This document shows, one piece after another, positions 1-5,160 of a stretch of DNA of 5,957 nucleotides. The translations under genes and the position numbers were made by a program. The notes under the pieces were generated by a model, which had not been told where the DNA came from, searched no databases, and saw only the letters and a list, made by a program, of their open reading frames with translations. Position 1 is the first letter of the stretch, and each line of letters begins with the position of its first letter. Origin of the DNA: Alphaproteobacteria bacterium (GTDB lineage: Bacteria > Pseudomonadota > Alphaproteobacteria > RF32 > CAG-239); the NCBI GenBank assembly GCA_017645485.1, contig JAGCOI010000206.1:1-5957 (forward strand), read 5' to 3'.

Positions 1-208
1 CTTCGGCACGGTCTTTTAAGAGCATACCTTCTTCAGTTAAAGTGATTTTATGCTTTCCTCTAATGAAAAGTTTTTGTTTGAGTTCATATTCCAAATCTTG
101 TAATTGGCGTGTTAAAGTGGGTTGCGTTAAATGCAGAGCATTTGCCGCGGCAGTAATATTTCCTTCGCGTGCAACAGCCAAAAAGTATTTCAAAACTCTT
201 ATTTCCAT
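1..208 (-). CDS. LysR-family transcriptional regulator, N-terminus (partial, cut by left edge)
   Basis: Reading the minus strand from ATG at 208-206 gives 69 residues without a stop up to the window edge. The start is MEIRVLKYFLAVAREGNITA, followed by AANALHLTQPTLTRQLQDLE, which is the textbook LysR winged helix-turn-helix (HTH_1) at residues 2-61, with recognition helix around TQPTLTRQLQDLE and wing around KHKITLTEEG. The C-terminal co-inducer-binding domain is outside the window, so the ligand is unknown. LysR regulators usually control the divergently transcribed neighbour, here the hydrolase operon starting at 332. No Shine-Dalgarno precedes the ATG, and the best promoter would place the transcript start almost on it, so translation may be leaderless. 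The only upstream in-frame codons before a stop give no better start. Confidence 0.93.
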   Translation of the reverse strand, partial: MEIRVLKYFLAVAREGNITAAANALHLTQPTLTRQLQDLEYELKQKLFIRGKHKITLTEEGMLLKDRAE

Positions 209-214
209 AAATGA

Positions 215-243
215 AACATATAACAGTTAAATATGCCTGTCAA
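215..243 (-). promoter_or_regulatory. Predicted sigma70 promoter of the LysR gene
   Basis: On the minus strand a perfect TTGACA (plus positions 238-243) is followed after 17 bp by TATGTT (plus 215-220; 4 of 6 matches to TATAAT). The expected transcript start is near 208, at the A of the regulator's ATG. The -35 box lies inside the spacer of the palindrome at 227-253, so bound regulator would block it. That is the usual negative autoregulation of LysR genes; the regulatory reading is inference. Confidence 0.55.
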
Positions 244-253
244 GCATATTTAA
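227..253. promoter_or_regulatory. LysR-type operator palindrome (T-N11-A)
   Basis: TTAAATATGC at 227-236 and GCATATTTAA at 244-253 are exact reverse complements separated by 7 nt. The core TGC-N7-GCA contains the T-N11-A signature of LysR recognition sites. It sits between the LysR gene and the divergent operon, and its centre (240) is about 66 bp upstream of the predicted operon transcript start near 306, where LysR recognition sites normally lie. Confidence 0.75.
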
Positions 254-271
254 GTATTCGTAATAAGTATT
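251..271. repeat. Direct repeat TAAGTATT x2, possible LysR activation half-sites
   Basis: TAAGTATT occurs at 251-258 and again at 264-271, 13 bp apart. The first copy overlaps the right arm of the operator palindrome and the second abuts the predicted -35 box. This is where the weaker activation-binding site of a LysR tetramer is usually found. The sequence is AT-rich, so chance is possible. Confidence 0.35.
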
Positions 272-299
272 TGCTATATTAAAACAAACCCCTTATATT
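271..299 (+). promoter_or_regulatory. Predicted promoter of the hydrolase operon
   Basis: TTGCTA (271-276; 4 of 6 matches to TTGACA), a 17-bp spacer, then TATATT (294-299; 5 of 6 matches to TATAAT) predict transcription from about 306, leaving a leader of roughly 26 nt before ATG 332. The poor -35 box next to a LysR site fits an activator-dependent promoter. Confidence 0.5.
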
Positions 300-331
300 G
301 ATATCAGATTAACCAATTATAGGAGAAAATA

Positions 332-1372
332 ATGAATATGAAAACATTTTGTGCATTTAGTATGGCAACATTAGGTTTGGTTTTTGCTGCACCTGATAAT
401 GCAATTGGAGCCTCAACAGATGCTTCTTGGGATAAAGTATTTGCAAAGTCCGATAAGGTTGATGTGAAGAAAGTAACATTTAAGAACAGATTCGGTGTTG
501 AGTTGGTCGGTGATTTATATGAACCGAAAGAAAAATCCGGTGAAAAGATGGCTGCGATTGCGGTTTCCGGACCATTCGGAGCAGTTAAGGAACAATCTTC
601 CGGTCTCTATGCTCAAACAATGGCTGAACGTGGTTTTGTAACATTGGCATTTGACCCGTCATTTACCGGTGAATCCGGTGGTAATGTCCGCAATGTGGCA
701 AGTCCTGATATCAATACAGATGATATTTCTGCAGCCGTTGATTATTTAACCACTCTGCCGGAAGTTGATGAAAACAAAATCGGTGTTATCGGAATCTGTG
801 GTTTCGGCGGTTTCGGATTAAATGCAGCGGCACAAGATACACGTATTAAAGCAACAGTTACCTCCACAATGTATGATATGACACGCGTTTCCTCCAAAGG
901 TTATAATGATGTTATGTCAGCCGATGATTTATATAAATTACGTGAAGATTTGAATAATCAACGCACCAAAGATGCTAAAAACGGCACGTATGCCGAAGCC
1001 GCAGGTTTGCCGGATAAATTAACCGGTGAAGAGCCTCAATTTATCAAAGACTATTTCAGTTATTATAAGACGGAACTCGGTTTCCATCCGCGTTCAATCA
1101 ATTCTAACGGGCATTGGAACACAACATCGGCATTGTCTTTGATTACACAACCGATTTTGGCGTATGCCGATACAATCAAATCTCCGGTATTGATGATACA
1201 CGGTGAAAAAGCACACAGTCGCTATTTCTCCGAAGGTGCTTTCAAAAAATTGACCGGTGATAACAAAGAATTGATGATTATTCCGAATGCTAATCACGTT
1301 GATTTGTATTACAAGATGGATGTTATTCCGTTTGATAAAATGGAACAATTCTTTAAGGAAAACTTGAAGTAA
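332..1372 (+). CDS. Exported alpha/beta hydrolase, dienelactone hydrolase-like, Cys nucleophile
   Basis: This 346-residue protein has a hydrophobic leader (residues 5-20) with a likely signal-peptidase site near AIGA (24-27), so it probably acts in the periplasm. The body is an alpha/beta hydrolase. An oxyanion-type VSGPFGAVKEQ lies at 78-88, DPSFTGESGG at 108-117, and the nucleophile elbow GICGFGG has Cys156 where serine hydrolases have Ser. IHGEKAHSRYFSEGA (289-303) carries the probable acid, and NANHVDLYYK (319-328) the catalytic His322. This layout matches the DLH/YcjY-like family, whose physiological substrates are mostly unknown; I cannot assign one. The start is ATG 332, with AGGAG at 321-325 spaced 6 nt; the ATG at 338 is too far from it. 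It is first in an operon with the next two genes and is probably controlled by the divergent LysR protein. Confidence 0.88.
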   Translation: MNMKTFCAFSMATLGLVFAAPDNAIGASTDASWDKVFAKSDKVDVKKVTFKNRFGVELVGDLYEPKEKSGEKMAAIAVSGPFGAVKEQSSGLYAQTMAERGFVTLAFDPSFTGESGGNVRNVASPDINTDDISAAVDYLTTLPEVDENKIGVIGICGFGGFGLNAAAQDTRIKATVTSTMYDMTRVSSKGYNDVMSADDLYKLREDLNNQRTKDAKNGTYAEAAGLPDKLTGEEPQFIKDYFSYYKTELGFHPRSINSNGHWNTTSALSLITQPILAYADTIKSPVLMIHGEKAHSRYFSEGAFKKLTGDNKELMIIPNANHVDLYYKMDVIPFDKMEQFFKENLK

Positions 1373-1794
1373 TGCACTATATAAAGCAAATACTTTGGTT
1401 GTTGGTGTCGGGAATTATTTTCTCGGCATCAACGGCCATTGCTTCGGAGATTAAAACAATGCAAATGAAAGTCGGAGATAAGGAATATTCGGTTGTTTTG
1501 AATGATAACCACACAACGAAAGCCTTACAGGAAATATTGCCGATGACAATTAAAATGACGGAATTCAACGGCAATGAGAAGTATTACCAGTTGCGTGAAA
1601 CATTACCGAGCCGACCGGAACACATCGGACAAATCAAAACCGGTGATGTTATGTTGTTTGGTGATGACTGTTTGGTTGTATTCTATAAAGATTTTAAGGC
1701 CACATATTCATATACACGCATCGGATATATAGAAAATGCTGCGGATTTAGAACAAACGCTCGGTCGTGGCAGTGTAACCATAACTTTTGAATAG
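1372..1794 (+). CDS. Exported cyclophilin-like-fold protein
   Basis: This 140-residue protein has an N-terminal signal peptide: a basic start (K5), a hydrophobic stretch to residue 20 and cleavage expected after ATAIA-type AIA (22-24). The mature part of about 115 residues resembles the small cyclophilin-like-fold family (Cyclophil_like2): MQMKVGDKEYSVVLNDN at the start, a central GQIKTGDVMLFGDDCLVVFYKDF (two separate halves of this, 86-93 and 94-108, are the recognisable block), YSYTRIGYIE (112-121) and a terminal GRGSVTITFE. Members lack demonstrated prolyl isomerase activity in general, so a catalytic role should not be assumed. The ATG shares its A with the hydrolase stop (TAATG, 1370-1374), which implies translational coupling; AAGGA at 1355-1359 lies 12 nt upstream. 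Both gene products are exported, so they may work together. Confidence 0.75.
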   Translation: MHYIKQILWLLVSGIIFSASTAIASEIKTMQMKVGDKEYSVVLNDNHTTKALQEILPMTIKMTEFNGNEKYYQLRETLPSRPEHIGQIKTGDVMLFGDDCLVVFYKDFKATYSYTRIGYIENAADLEQTLGRGSVTITFE

Positions 1795-1806
1795 AAAGGA
1801 AATATA

Positions 1807-2349
1807 ATGACAAAGAAAGTATTGATAGTTTCATCAAGTTTGCGTGGCGGAAGCAATTCTGAAATTTTGGCACACGAAGCCGAAAGAGGTGCGAAAGATG
1901 CCGGAAATGATGTTGAGTTTTTAAACCTTAAAGGCAAAGATATTAAATTCTGCATCGGTTGTTTAGCCTGTCAGAAAACCGGTAAATGCGTGCAAAAAGA
2001 TGATATGGCGGATATGATTGGCAAAGTGCAAAATGCCGATGTTATAATTTTTACGACACCGATTTACTACTATGAATTAAGCGGACAACTCAAAACCTTT
2101 TTAGACCGTTGCAATCCGTTATTTCCACAAGAAAATAAATTTAAGGATGTGTATTTGATAACATCTTCTTATGACGATGCAAAAAACGCTTCTGATATAG
2201 CGGCAAACGGTTTAGGCGGTTGGGTTGCTTGTTTTGAACAATCGCGTTTAGCCGGAGTTCTCGCCGGTGGTGGTTTAAATGAGCCGAAAGATGCAACATC
2301 AAACAAGGATTTATTGCAAAAAGCCTACGAATTAGGAAAGAATGTGTAA
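1807..2349 (+). CDS. NAD(P)H-dependent FMN reductase / Isf-like flavoprotein with four-cysteine motif
   Basis: This 180-residue cytoplasmic protein has a flavodoxin-like fold of the FMN_red family. VLIVSSSLRGGSNSE (5-19) is the first beta strand plus FMN-phosphate loop, ADVIIFTTPIYYYELSG (77-93) is the second flavin loop, and LKTFLDR (95-101) follows as usual. Between them C49, C52, C55 and C61 form CX2CX2CX5C, then VQKDDM. The spacing fits the compact [4Fe-4S] motif of iron-sulfur flavoproteins, but many relatives keep the cysteines without a proven cluster. The role is probably electron transfer or quinone/oxygen/peroxide reduction; the substrate is unknown. AAGGA (1796-1800) is 6 nt before the ATG and the gap from the preceding stop is 12 nt, so it is the third gene of the operon. 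The terminator at 2374 follows. Confidence 0.87.
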   Translation: MTKKVLIVSSSLRGGSNSEILAHEAERGAKDAGNDVEFLNLKGKDIKFCIGCLACQKTGKCVQKDDMADMIGKVQNADVIIFTTPIYYYELSGQLKTFLDRCNPLFPQENKFKDVYLITSSYDDAKNASDIAANGLGGWVACFEQSRLAGVLAGGGLNEPKDATSNKDLLQKAYELGKNV

Positions 2350-2361
2350 ATTTTATACTAT

Positions 2362-2373
2362 CTCTTATAAGAG
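2362..2373. repeat. Perfect 12-bp palindrome CTCTTATAAGAG
   Basis: CTCTTATAAGAG equals its own reverse complement and directly abuts the left arm of the terminator hairpin. As RNA it has no loop room for a good hairpin, so it is more likely a protein-binding site or an extension of the terminator structure. GAG (2371-2373) can pair with the TTT of the T-run through one A-U and two G-U pairs. Confidence 0.4.
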
Positions 2374-2402
2374 CCGCTGCGGAAACGTGGCGGTTTTAAT
2401 TT
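2374..2402 (+). terminator. Rho-independent terminator of the first operon
   Basis: CCGCTGCG (2374-2381) pairs with CGTGGCGG (2386-2393) as an 8-bp stem including two G-U wobbles. It is capped by the stable tetraloop GAAA and followed by TTTTAATTT. It begins 25 nt after the flavoprotein stop. In the minus direction the stem is not followed by a T-run, so it is mainly a plus-strand terminator. Confidence 0.8.
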
Positions 2403-2575
2403 AATGTTTTCAGCCATTCATTTAAGATAATCATTGCCTGAACGGTAAACATTGTTTCCAAAACATAATGTAAGCGTTGCAGCCATTTCTTATCCGTTTG
2501 ATGCACATTAAACGGTTTGTGCAACAGAAATGTTATCACAAACAAAACGGCAAGTAAAATTAACTAATATTGCAT
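2396..2575 (-). pseudogene. Interrupted small membrane-protein frame (in-frame TAG at codon 4)
   Basis: On the minus strand ATG at 2575-2573, preceded by AAGGA (plus 2584-2588) at 8-nt spacing, reads M-Q-Y then TAG (2566-2564). The same frame continues for 55 sense codons to TAA at 2398-2396. The continuation is protein-like: a hydrophobic segment LILLAVLFVITFLL, then HKPFNVHQTDKKWLQRLHYV and a helical tail ending NEWLKTLN. It suggests one membrane helix plus a short amphipathic domain of 59 codons in all. TAG ends the gene at 1792-1794, so it is a real stop here, and the frame is probably a nonsense-damaged gene or a fragment. A shorter intact product could start at TTG 2545 or GTG 2539 (49 or 47 codons), but neither has a Shine-Dalgarno. 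I do not recognise the family. Its stop overlaps the T-run of the convergent terminator. Confidence 0.4.
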
Positions 2576-2614
2576 TATAGTGTTCCTTAATCTGGATATG
2601 ATAAGGAACCTATA
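2576..2614. repeat. Imperfect 13-bp inverted repeat
   Basis: TATAG-t-GTTCCTTA (2576-2589) and TAAGGAACCTATA (2602-2614) are complementary over 13 pairs with one bulged T (2581), around a 12-nt loop. No T-run follows on either strand, so it is not a simple terminator. On the minus strand one arm contains the AAGGA and the bases leading into the ATG of the interrupted frame, so a folded transcript would hide that ribosome site. An operator or an element end is equally possible. Confidence 0.55.
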
Positions 2615-2658
2615 TAACAAAATAGTGAATAAAAATTTAAGTGATTAACGATCTCACC

Positions 2659-2676
2659 AAAATTAACTTTAATTTT
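2659..2676. promoter_or_regulatory. AT-rich palindrome ahead of the second operon
   Basis: AAAATTAA (2659-2666) and TTAATTTT (2669-2676) are exact reverse complements around a 2-nt centre, 47 nt upstream of ATG 2723. Placement at a likely promoter suggests an operator. The all-A/T arms make a chance match quite possible. Confidence 0.3.
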
Positions 2677-2722
2677 AAGATTGTTTTTATATATTAGAAC
2701 ATCATAAAATTAGGAGATTATA

Positions 2723-3391
2723 ATGGCAAAAGTAATGATAATCAATGGTGGACCCCGTAAGAACTTTAATACAGCTAAGTTATTAAAAGAAGCAATGCGT
2801 GGGGCAAACGATGCTGGTGCGGAGGTTGAATATGTTAATTTATATGACATTGCCTATAAGGGCTGTATCAGTTGTTTGATATGTAAGCGCAAGGGCGTTG
2901 AACAAAAGGGATTATGCTTTTATAAAGATGCCCTGACACCGATACTGGAAAAATGTCTTAATGCCGATGCGGTTATTGTCGGTTCACCTGTGTATCATTC
3001 TTATCCAACAGGTATGTTTCGGAGTTTTTTAGAACGTTTTATGTTTCCGGCACATACATATTTGATTGATAAGGAAAATGGTGGTTTGAAACGCATTTTA
3101 AACCATACGTTGCCTGTTGGTGTCATTATGACGATGAATGCTACCGAAGAACAATTCAAACAACATCATTATGATGTTGTATTGGGTGATAATGAATGGA
3201 GCCTGCGTGCTATCTTTGGCTATTCGGAAACGTTATACGCCTTTGATACATTCCAATACACAGATTATTCCAAATACGATTGTGATTTATTTGACCCAGT
3301 TCATAAAGCCAAAGTTCGTGACGAGCAATTCCCGAAAGATTTAGAAGCCGCATACGAAATGGGTAAAAGATTAGCAACAATGAAGATGTAA
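2723..3391 (+). CDS. Isf-like flavodoxin-family NAD(P)H oxidoreductase
   Basis: This 222-residue cytoplasmic flavoprotein has the FMN loop INGGPRKNFNTAKLL (7-21), then KGCISCLICKRKG (46-58) and a fourth Cys at 65. C48, C51, C54 and C65 form CX2CX2CX10C, longer in the last step than the CX2CX2CX4-7C of characterised iron-sulfur flavoproteins. ADAVIVGSPVYHSYPTGMFR (81-100) is the second flavin loop, leading into SFLERFMFP, which is typical of this family. The remaining 110 residues are longer than in the flavoprotein at 1807 and contain Tyr- and Asp-rich segments (residues 170-192). It probably passes electrons from NAD(P)H or ferredoxin to a small oxidant; the substrate is unknown. AGGAG (2712-2716) is 6 nt before the ATG. 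It is the first gene of an operon with the peroxidase and metal exporter. Confidence 0.87.
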   Translation: MAKVMIINGGPRKNFNTAKLLKEAMRGANDAGAEVEYVNLYDIAYKGCISCLICKRKGVEQKGLCFYKDALTPILEKCLNADAVIVGSPVYHSYPTGMFRSFLERFMFPAHTYLIDKENGGLKRILNHTLPVGVIMTMNATEEQFKQHHYDVVLGDNEWSLRAIFGYSETLYAFDTFQYTDYSKYDCDLFDPVHKAKVRDEQFPKDLEAAYEMGKRLATMKM

Positions 3392-3404
3392 AGGAGAATG
3401 GAAG

Positions 3405-3947
3405 ATGAATATTTATAGTTATAGTGTCACCAAGCCAAATGGTGAAGAATTGAAACTGGCAGATTTGAAGGGCAAAGTTATGCTGATTGTCAACACGGCA
3501 ACCGGATGCGGATTTACACCGCAATATGAGGCATTGGAACAAATGTATGAGAAGTATCACGATAAAGGATTGGAAATTATTGATATTCCTTGCAACCAAT
3601 TCGGACATCAAACACCTGGAACAGATGATGAAGTGCACGAGTTCTGCCAATTGCATTACAATACCAAATTTGCTCAAATGAAGAAATCCGATGTAAACGG
3701 TGTAAATGAATTACCTCTTTATACTTATTTAAAAGCACAAAAAGGCTTTGCCGGATTTGGGGAGCATAAATTGAGCAAACTCTTGGCGGAAATGCTCTCT
3801 AAAGAAGATAAAGATTGGAATAAAAAGCCGGATATCAAGTGGAACTTCACCAAGTTTTTGGTCAATCGTGACGGGGTTGTGGTTGAGCGTTTTGAGCCGA
3901 CTGCGGATATGAAAGATATGGAAGAAAAAATTGTAAAATTACTTTAA
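3405..3947 (+). CDS. Glutathione peroxidase-family thiol peroxidase (Cys type)
   Basis: This 180-residue protein reduces peroxides using a cysteine. The peroxidatic Cys35 is in NTATGCGFTPQY (30-41), the second signature is IPCNQFGHQTPG (61-72) with Gln65, and WNFTKFLV (146-153) supplies the catalytic Trp146 and Asn147. Cys81 in EFCQLHY sits where thioredoxin-dependent members keep their resolving cysteine, so thioredoxin rather than glutathione is the likelier reductant (inference). The stretch 112-145 between the LPLYTYLK block and WNF is somewhat longer than in E. coli BtuE and is Lys-rich; comparable insertions occur in homologues from anaerobes. There is no signal peptide, so it acts in the cytoplasm. 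AAGGAG (3391-3396) overlaps the preceding stop codon and is 8 nt before the ATG; the 13-nt gap means it is co-transcribed with the flavoprotein. Confidence 0.93.
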   Translation: MNIYSYSVTKPNGEELKLADLKGKVMLIVNTATGCGFTPQYEALEQMYEKYHDKGLEIIDIPCNQFGHQTPGTDDEVHEFCQLHYNTKFAQMKKSDVNGVNELPLYTYLKAQKGFAGFGEHKLSKLLAEMLSKEDKDWNKKPDIKWNFTKFLVNRDGVVVERFEPTADMKDMEEKIVKLL

Positions 3948-3962
3948 TAGGAAGTTGATAAT

Positions 3963-5072
3963 ATGAATCGTGATAAAATCATTATAAAAACCAGCATTAT
4001 AGGTATTTTAACCAATGTGCTTTTGGCGGCATTTAAGGCTGCTGTCGGAATTGTATCCAACTCTATTGCCGTGATATTGGATGCGGTGAATAATTTATCC
4101 GATGCGCTTTCATCCATTATTACGATTGTAGGAACAAAACTGGCGGGAAAACTGCCGGATAAAAAACACCCGTTGGGTTACGGACGCATTGAATACTTAA
4201 GCGCAATGATTGTGTCGGGGATTGTGCTGTATGCCGGTATTACTTCACTTGTGGAATCAATCAAGAAAATCATTTCTCCTGAAATACCGGATTACAGTAT
4301 TACTTCGCTCGTTATTATAGCAGTTGCGGTCGTTGTAAAAGTTATCTTGGGAAAATACGTCAAAGCACAAGGCAAAAAGGTCAATTCAGGTTCTTTGGTC
4401 GCTTCCGGTTCCGATGCCCTGTCGGATGCCATATTATCTGCTTCGGTATTGGTATCGGCAATTATCTTTATTTTCAGCGGACTTTCTTTGGAAGCCTATG
4501 TCGGCGTGGTTATTTCCGGTTTTATCATCAAATCCGGTATTGAAATGATGATAGAAACGCTTAATGAGATTTTGGGGACAAGGGCAGATAAAGAAATCAC
4601 AAGCAAAATCAAACATCTTTTGGCACAAATGCCGGAAGTGCGCGGGGCTTATGATTTGGTTATGTATAATTACGGACCGGATAAGTATTATGCCTCGGTG
4701 CATATAGAAGTTCCGGATACGATGAGCGCCAAAGAATTAGACCGTCTGACCCGTCAGGCAGAAGCAAAAATATATGAACAAACCGGAGTTATTTTAGCCG
4801 GTGTCGGCGTATATGCTTATAATACCAAAAATGATGAGGCAATGAAAATTGAAAAAGATGTCAAAAAACGGGTGTTGCAGCATAAATGGGCAATTCAGGT
4901 TCACGGATTTTATTTGGATATTGAAACAAAAACAATACGCTTTGATGTGGTAATGAGTTTTGGAATTAAGCCGGAAGACGGCGTAAAAACCCTTTATGAA
5001 GAAATACATCAAGCCTATCCGCAATATGACTTAACAATCGCCCCCGATGTTGATGTTTCAACAACAGATTGA
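3963..5072 (+). CDS. Cation diffusion facilitator (CDF) metal exporter with extended C-terminus
   Basis: This 369-residue inner-membrane protein has six predicted helices (about 8-30, 34-57, 77-97, 112-131, 145-170, 175-195), the CDF signature HPLGYGRIEYLSA (69-81) and proton-coupled divalent metal export as the family role. The helix 2 motif is DAVNNLSDA (40-48), giving Asn43-x3-Asp47 with Asp40 nearby. Helix 5 has Asp151-x3-Asp155. Absence of the His found in zinc-type CDFs points to manganese or iron rather than zinc, but this is inference. Residues 205-287 form the usual ferredoxin-like dimerisation domain with VHIEVP (246-251). Residues 288-369 are additional, about 80 residues beyond a typical CDF, and look like a second small alpha/beta domain. 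AGGAAG (3949-3954) is 8 nt before the ATG; the 15-nt gap puts it in the peroxidase operon, consistent with metal homeostasis under oxidative stress. Confidence 0.92.
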   Translation: MNRDKIIIKTSIIGILTNVLLAAFKAAVGIVSNSIAVILDAVNNLSDALSSIITIVGTKLAGKLPDKKHPLGYGRIEYLSAMIVSGIVLYAGITSLVESIKKIISPEIPDYSITSLVIIAVAVVVKVILGKYVKAQGKKVNSGSLVASGSDALSDAILSASVLVSAIIFIFSGLSLEAYVGVVISGFIIKSGIEMMIETLNEILGTRADKEITSKIKHLLAQMPEVRGAYDLVMYNYGPDKYYASVHIEVPDTMSAKELDRLTRQAEAKIYEQTGVILAGVGVYAYNTKNDEAMKIEKDVKKRVLQHKWAIQVHGFYLDIETKTIRFDVVMSFGIKPEDGVKTLYEEIHQAYPQYDLTIAPDVDVSTTD

Positions 5073-5160
5073 AAATGGCGAATCCAACAAAACCAAGCCG
5101 AGTTTAACCGCTCATTATTTATAAATGCGCTATGAAAATAGCCCAACAGAAAGGATTCTT
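5073..5160. other. Short spacer without clear terminator or promoter
   Basis: No stem with a T-run is visible after the exporter stop. A weak hairpin GCTAT-GAAA-ATAGC (5129-5142) and a 10-bp AT palindrome ATTTATAAAT (5117-5126) are present. No -35/-10 pair with acceptable spacing was found, so read-through from the upstream operon into the next gene is possible. Confidence 0.45.

Larger units (their letters stand above)
2350..2722. other. 373-nt spacer between the two operons
   Basis: No intact gene of convincing length is seen. From left to right it holds a 12-bp palindrome (2362-2373), the terminator hairpin of the first operon (2374-2402), an interrupted minus-strand reading frame (2396-2575), an imperfect inverted repeat (2576-2614) and an AT-rich palindrome (2659-2676). 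The last 60 nt contain AT-rich -10-like boxes (TATATT at 2690-2695) but no good -35, so the start point of the second operon cannot be fixed from sequence. Confidence 0.7.

Noticed and set aside
42..230. Plus-strand open frame of 62 codons
   Set aside because: It is antisense to the LysR helix-turn-helix, whose minus-strand translation is unmistakable, and it runs through the divergent promoter without its own ribosome site.
2564..2566. TAG read as a sense codon (recoded organism)
   Set aside because: TAG cleanly ends the cyclophilin-like gene at 1792-1794 right before the next Shine-Dalgarno, and no other gene here contains an in-frame TAG.
2574..2579. Perfect TATAAT on the minus strand upstream of the interrupted frame
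   Set aside because: It overlaps the ATG at 2575 and no -35 box is found at 16-18 bp, so it is not supported as a promoter for that start.
3210..3677. Minus-strand open frame of 155 codons
   Set aside because: It lies across the end of the flavoprotein and the start of the peroxidase, both strongly supported on the plus strand; its translation shows no recognisable family motif.
5038..5049. ATCG-CCCC-CGAT hairpin as terminator of the exporter gene
   Set aside because: The stem is only 4 bp, it lies inside the coding region, and no T-run follows.
5075..5107. Ten-codon open frame MANPTKPSRV as a leader peptide
   Set aside because: It has no Shine-Dalgarno, no regulatory codon run and no attenuator hairpins downstream.
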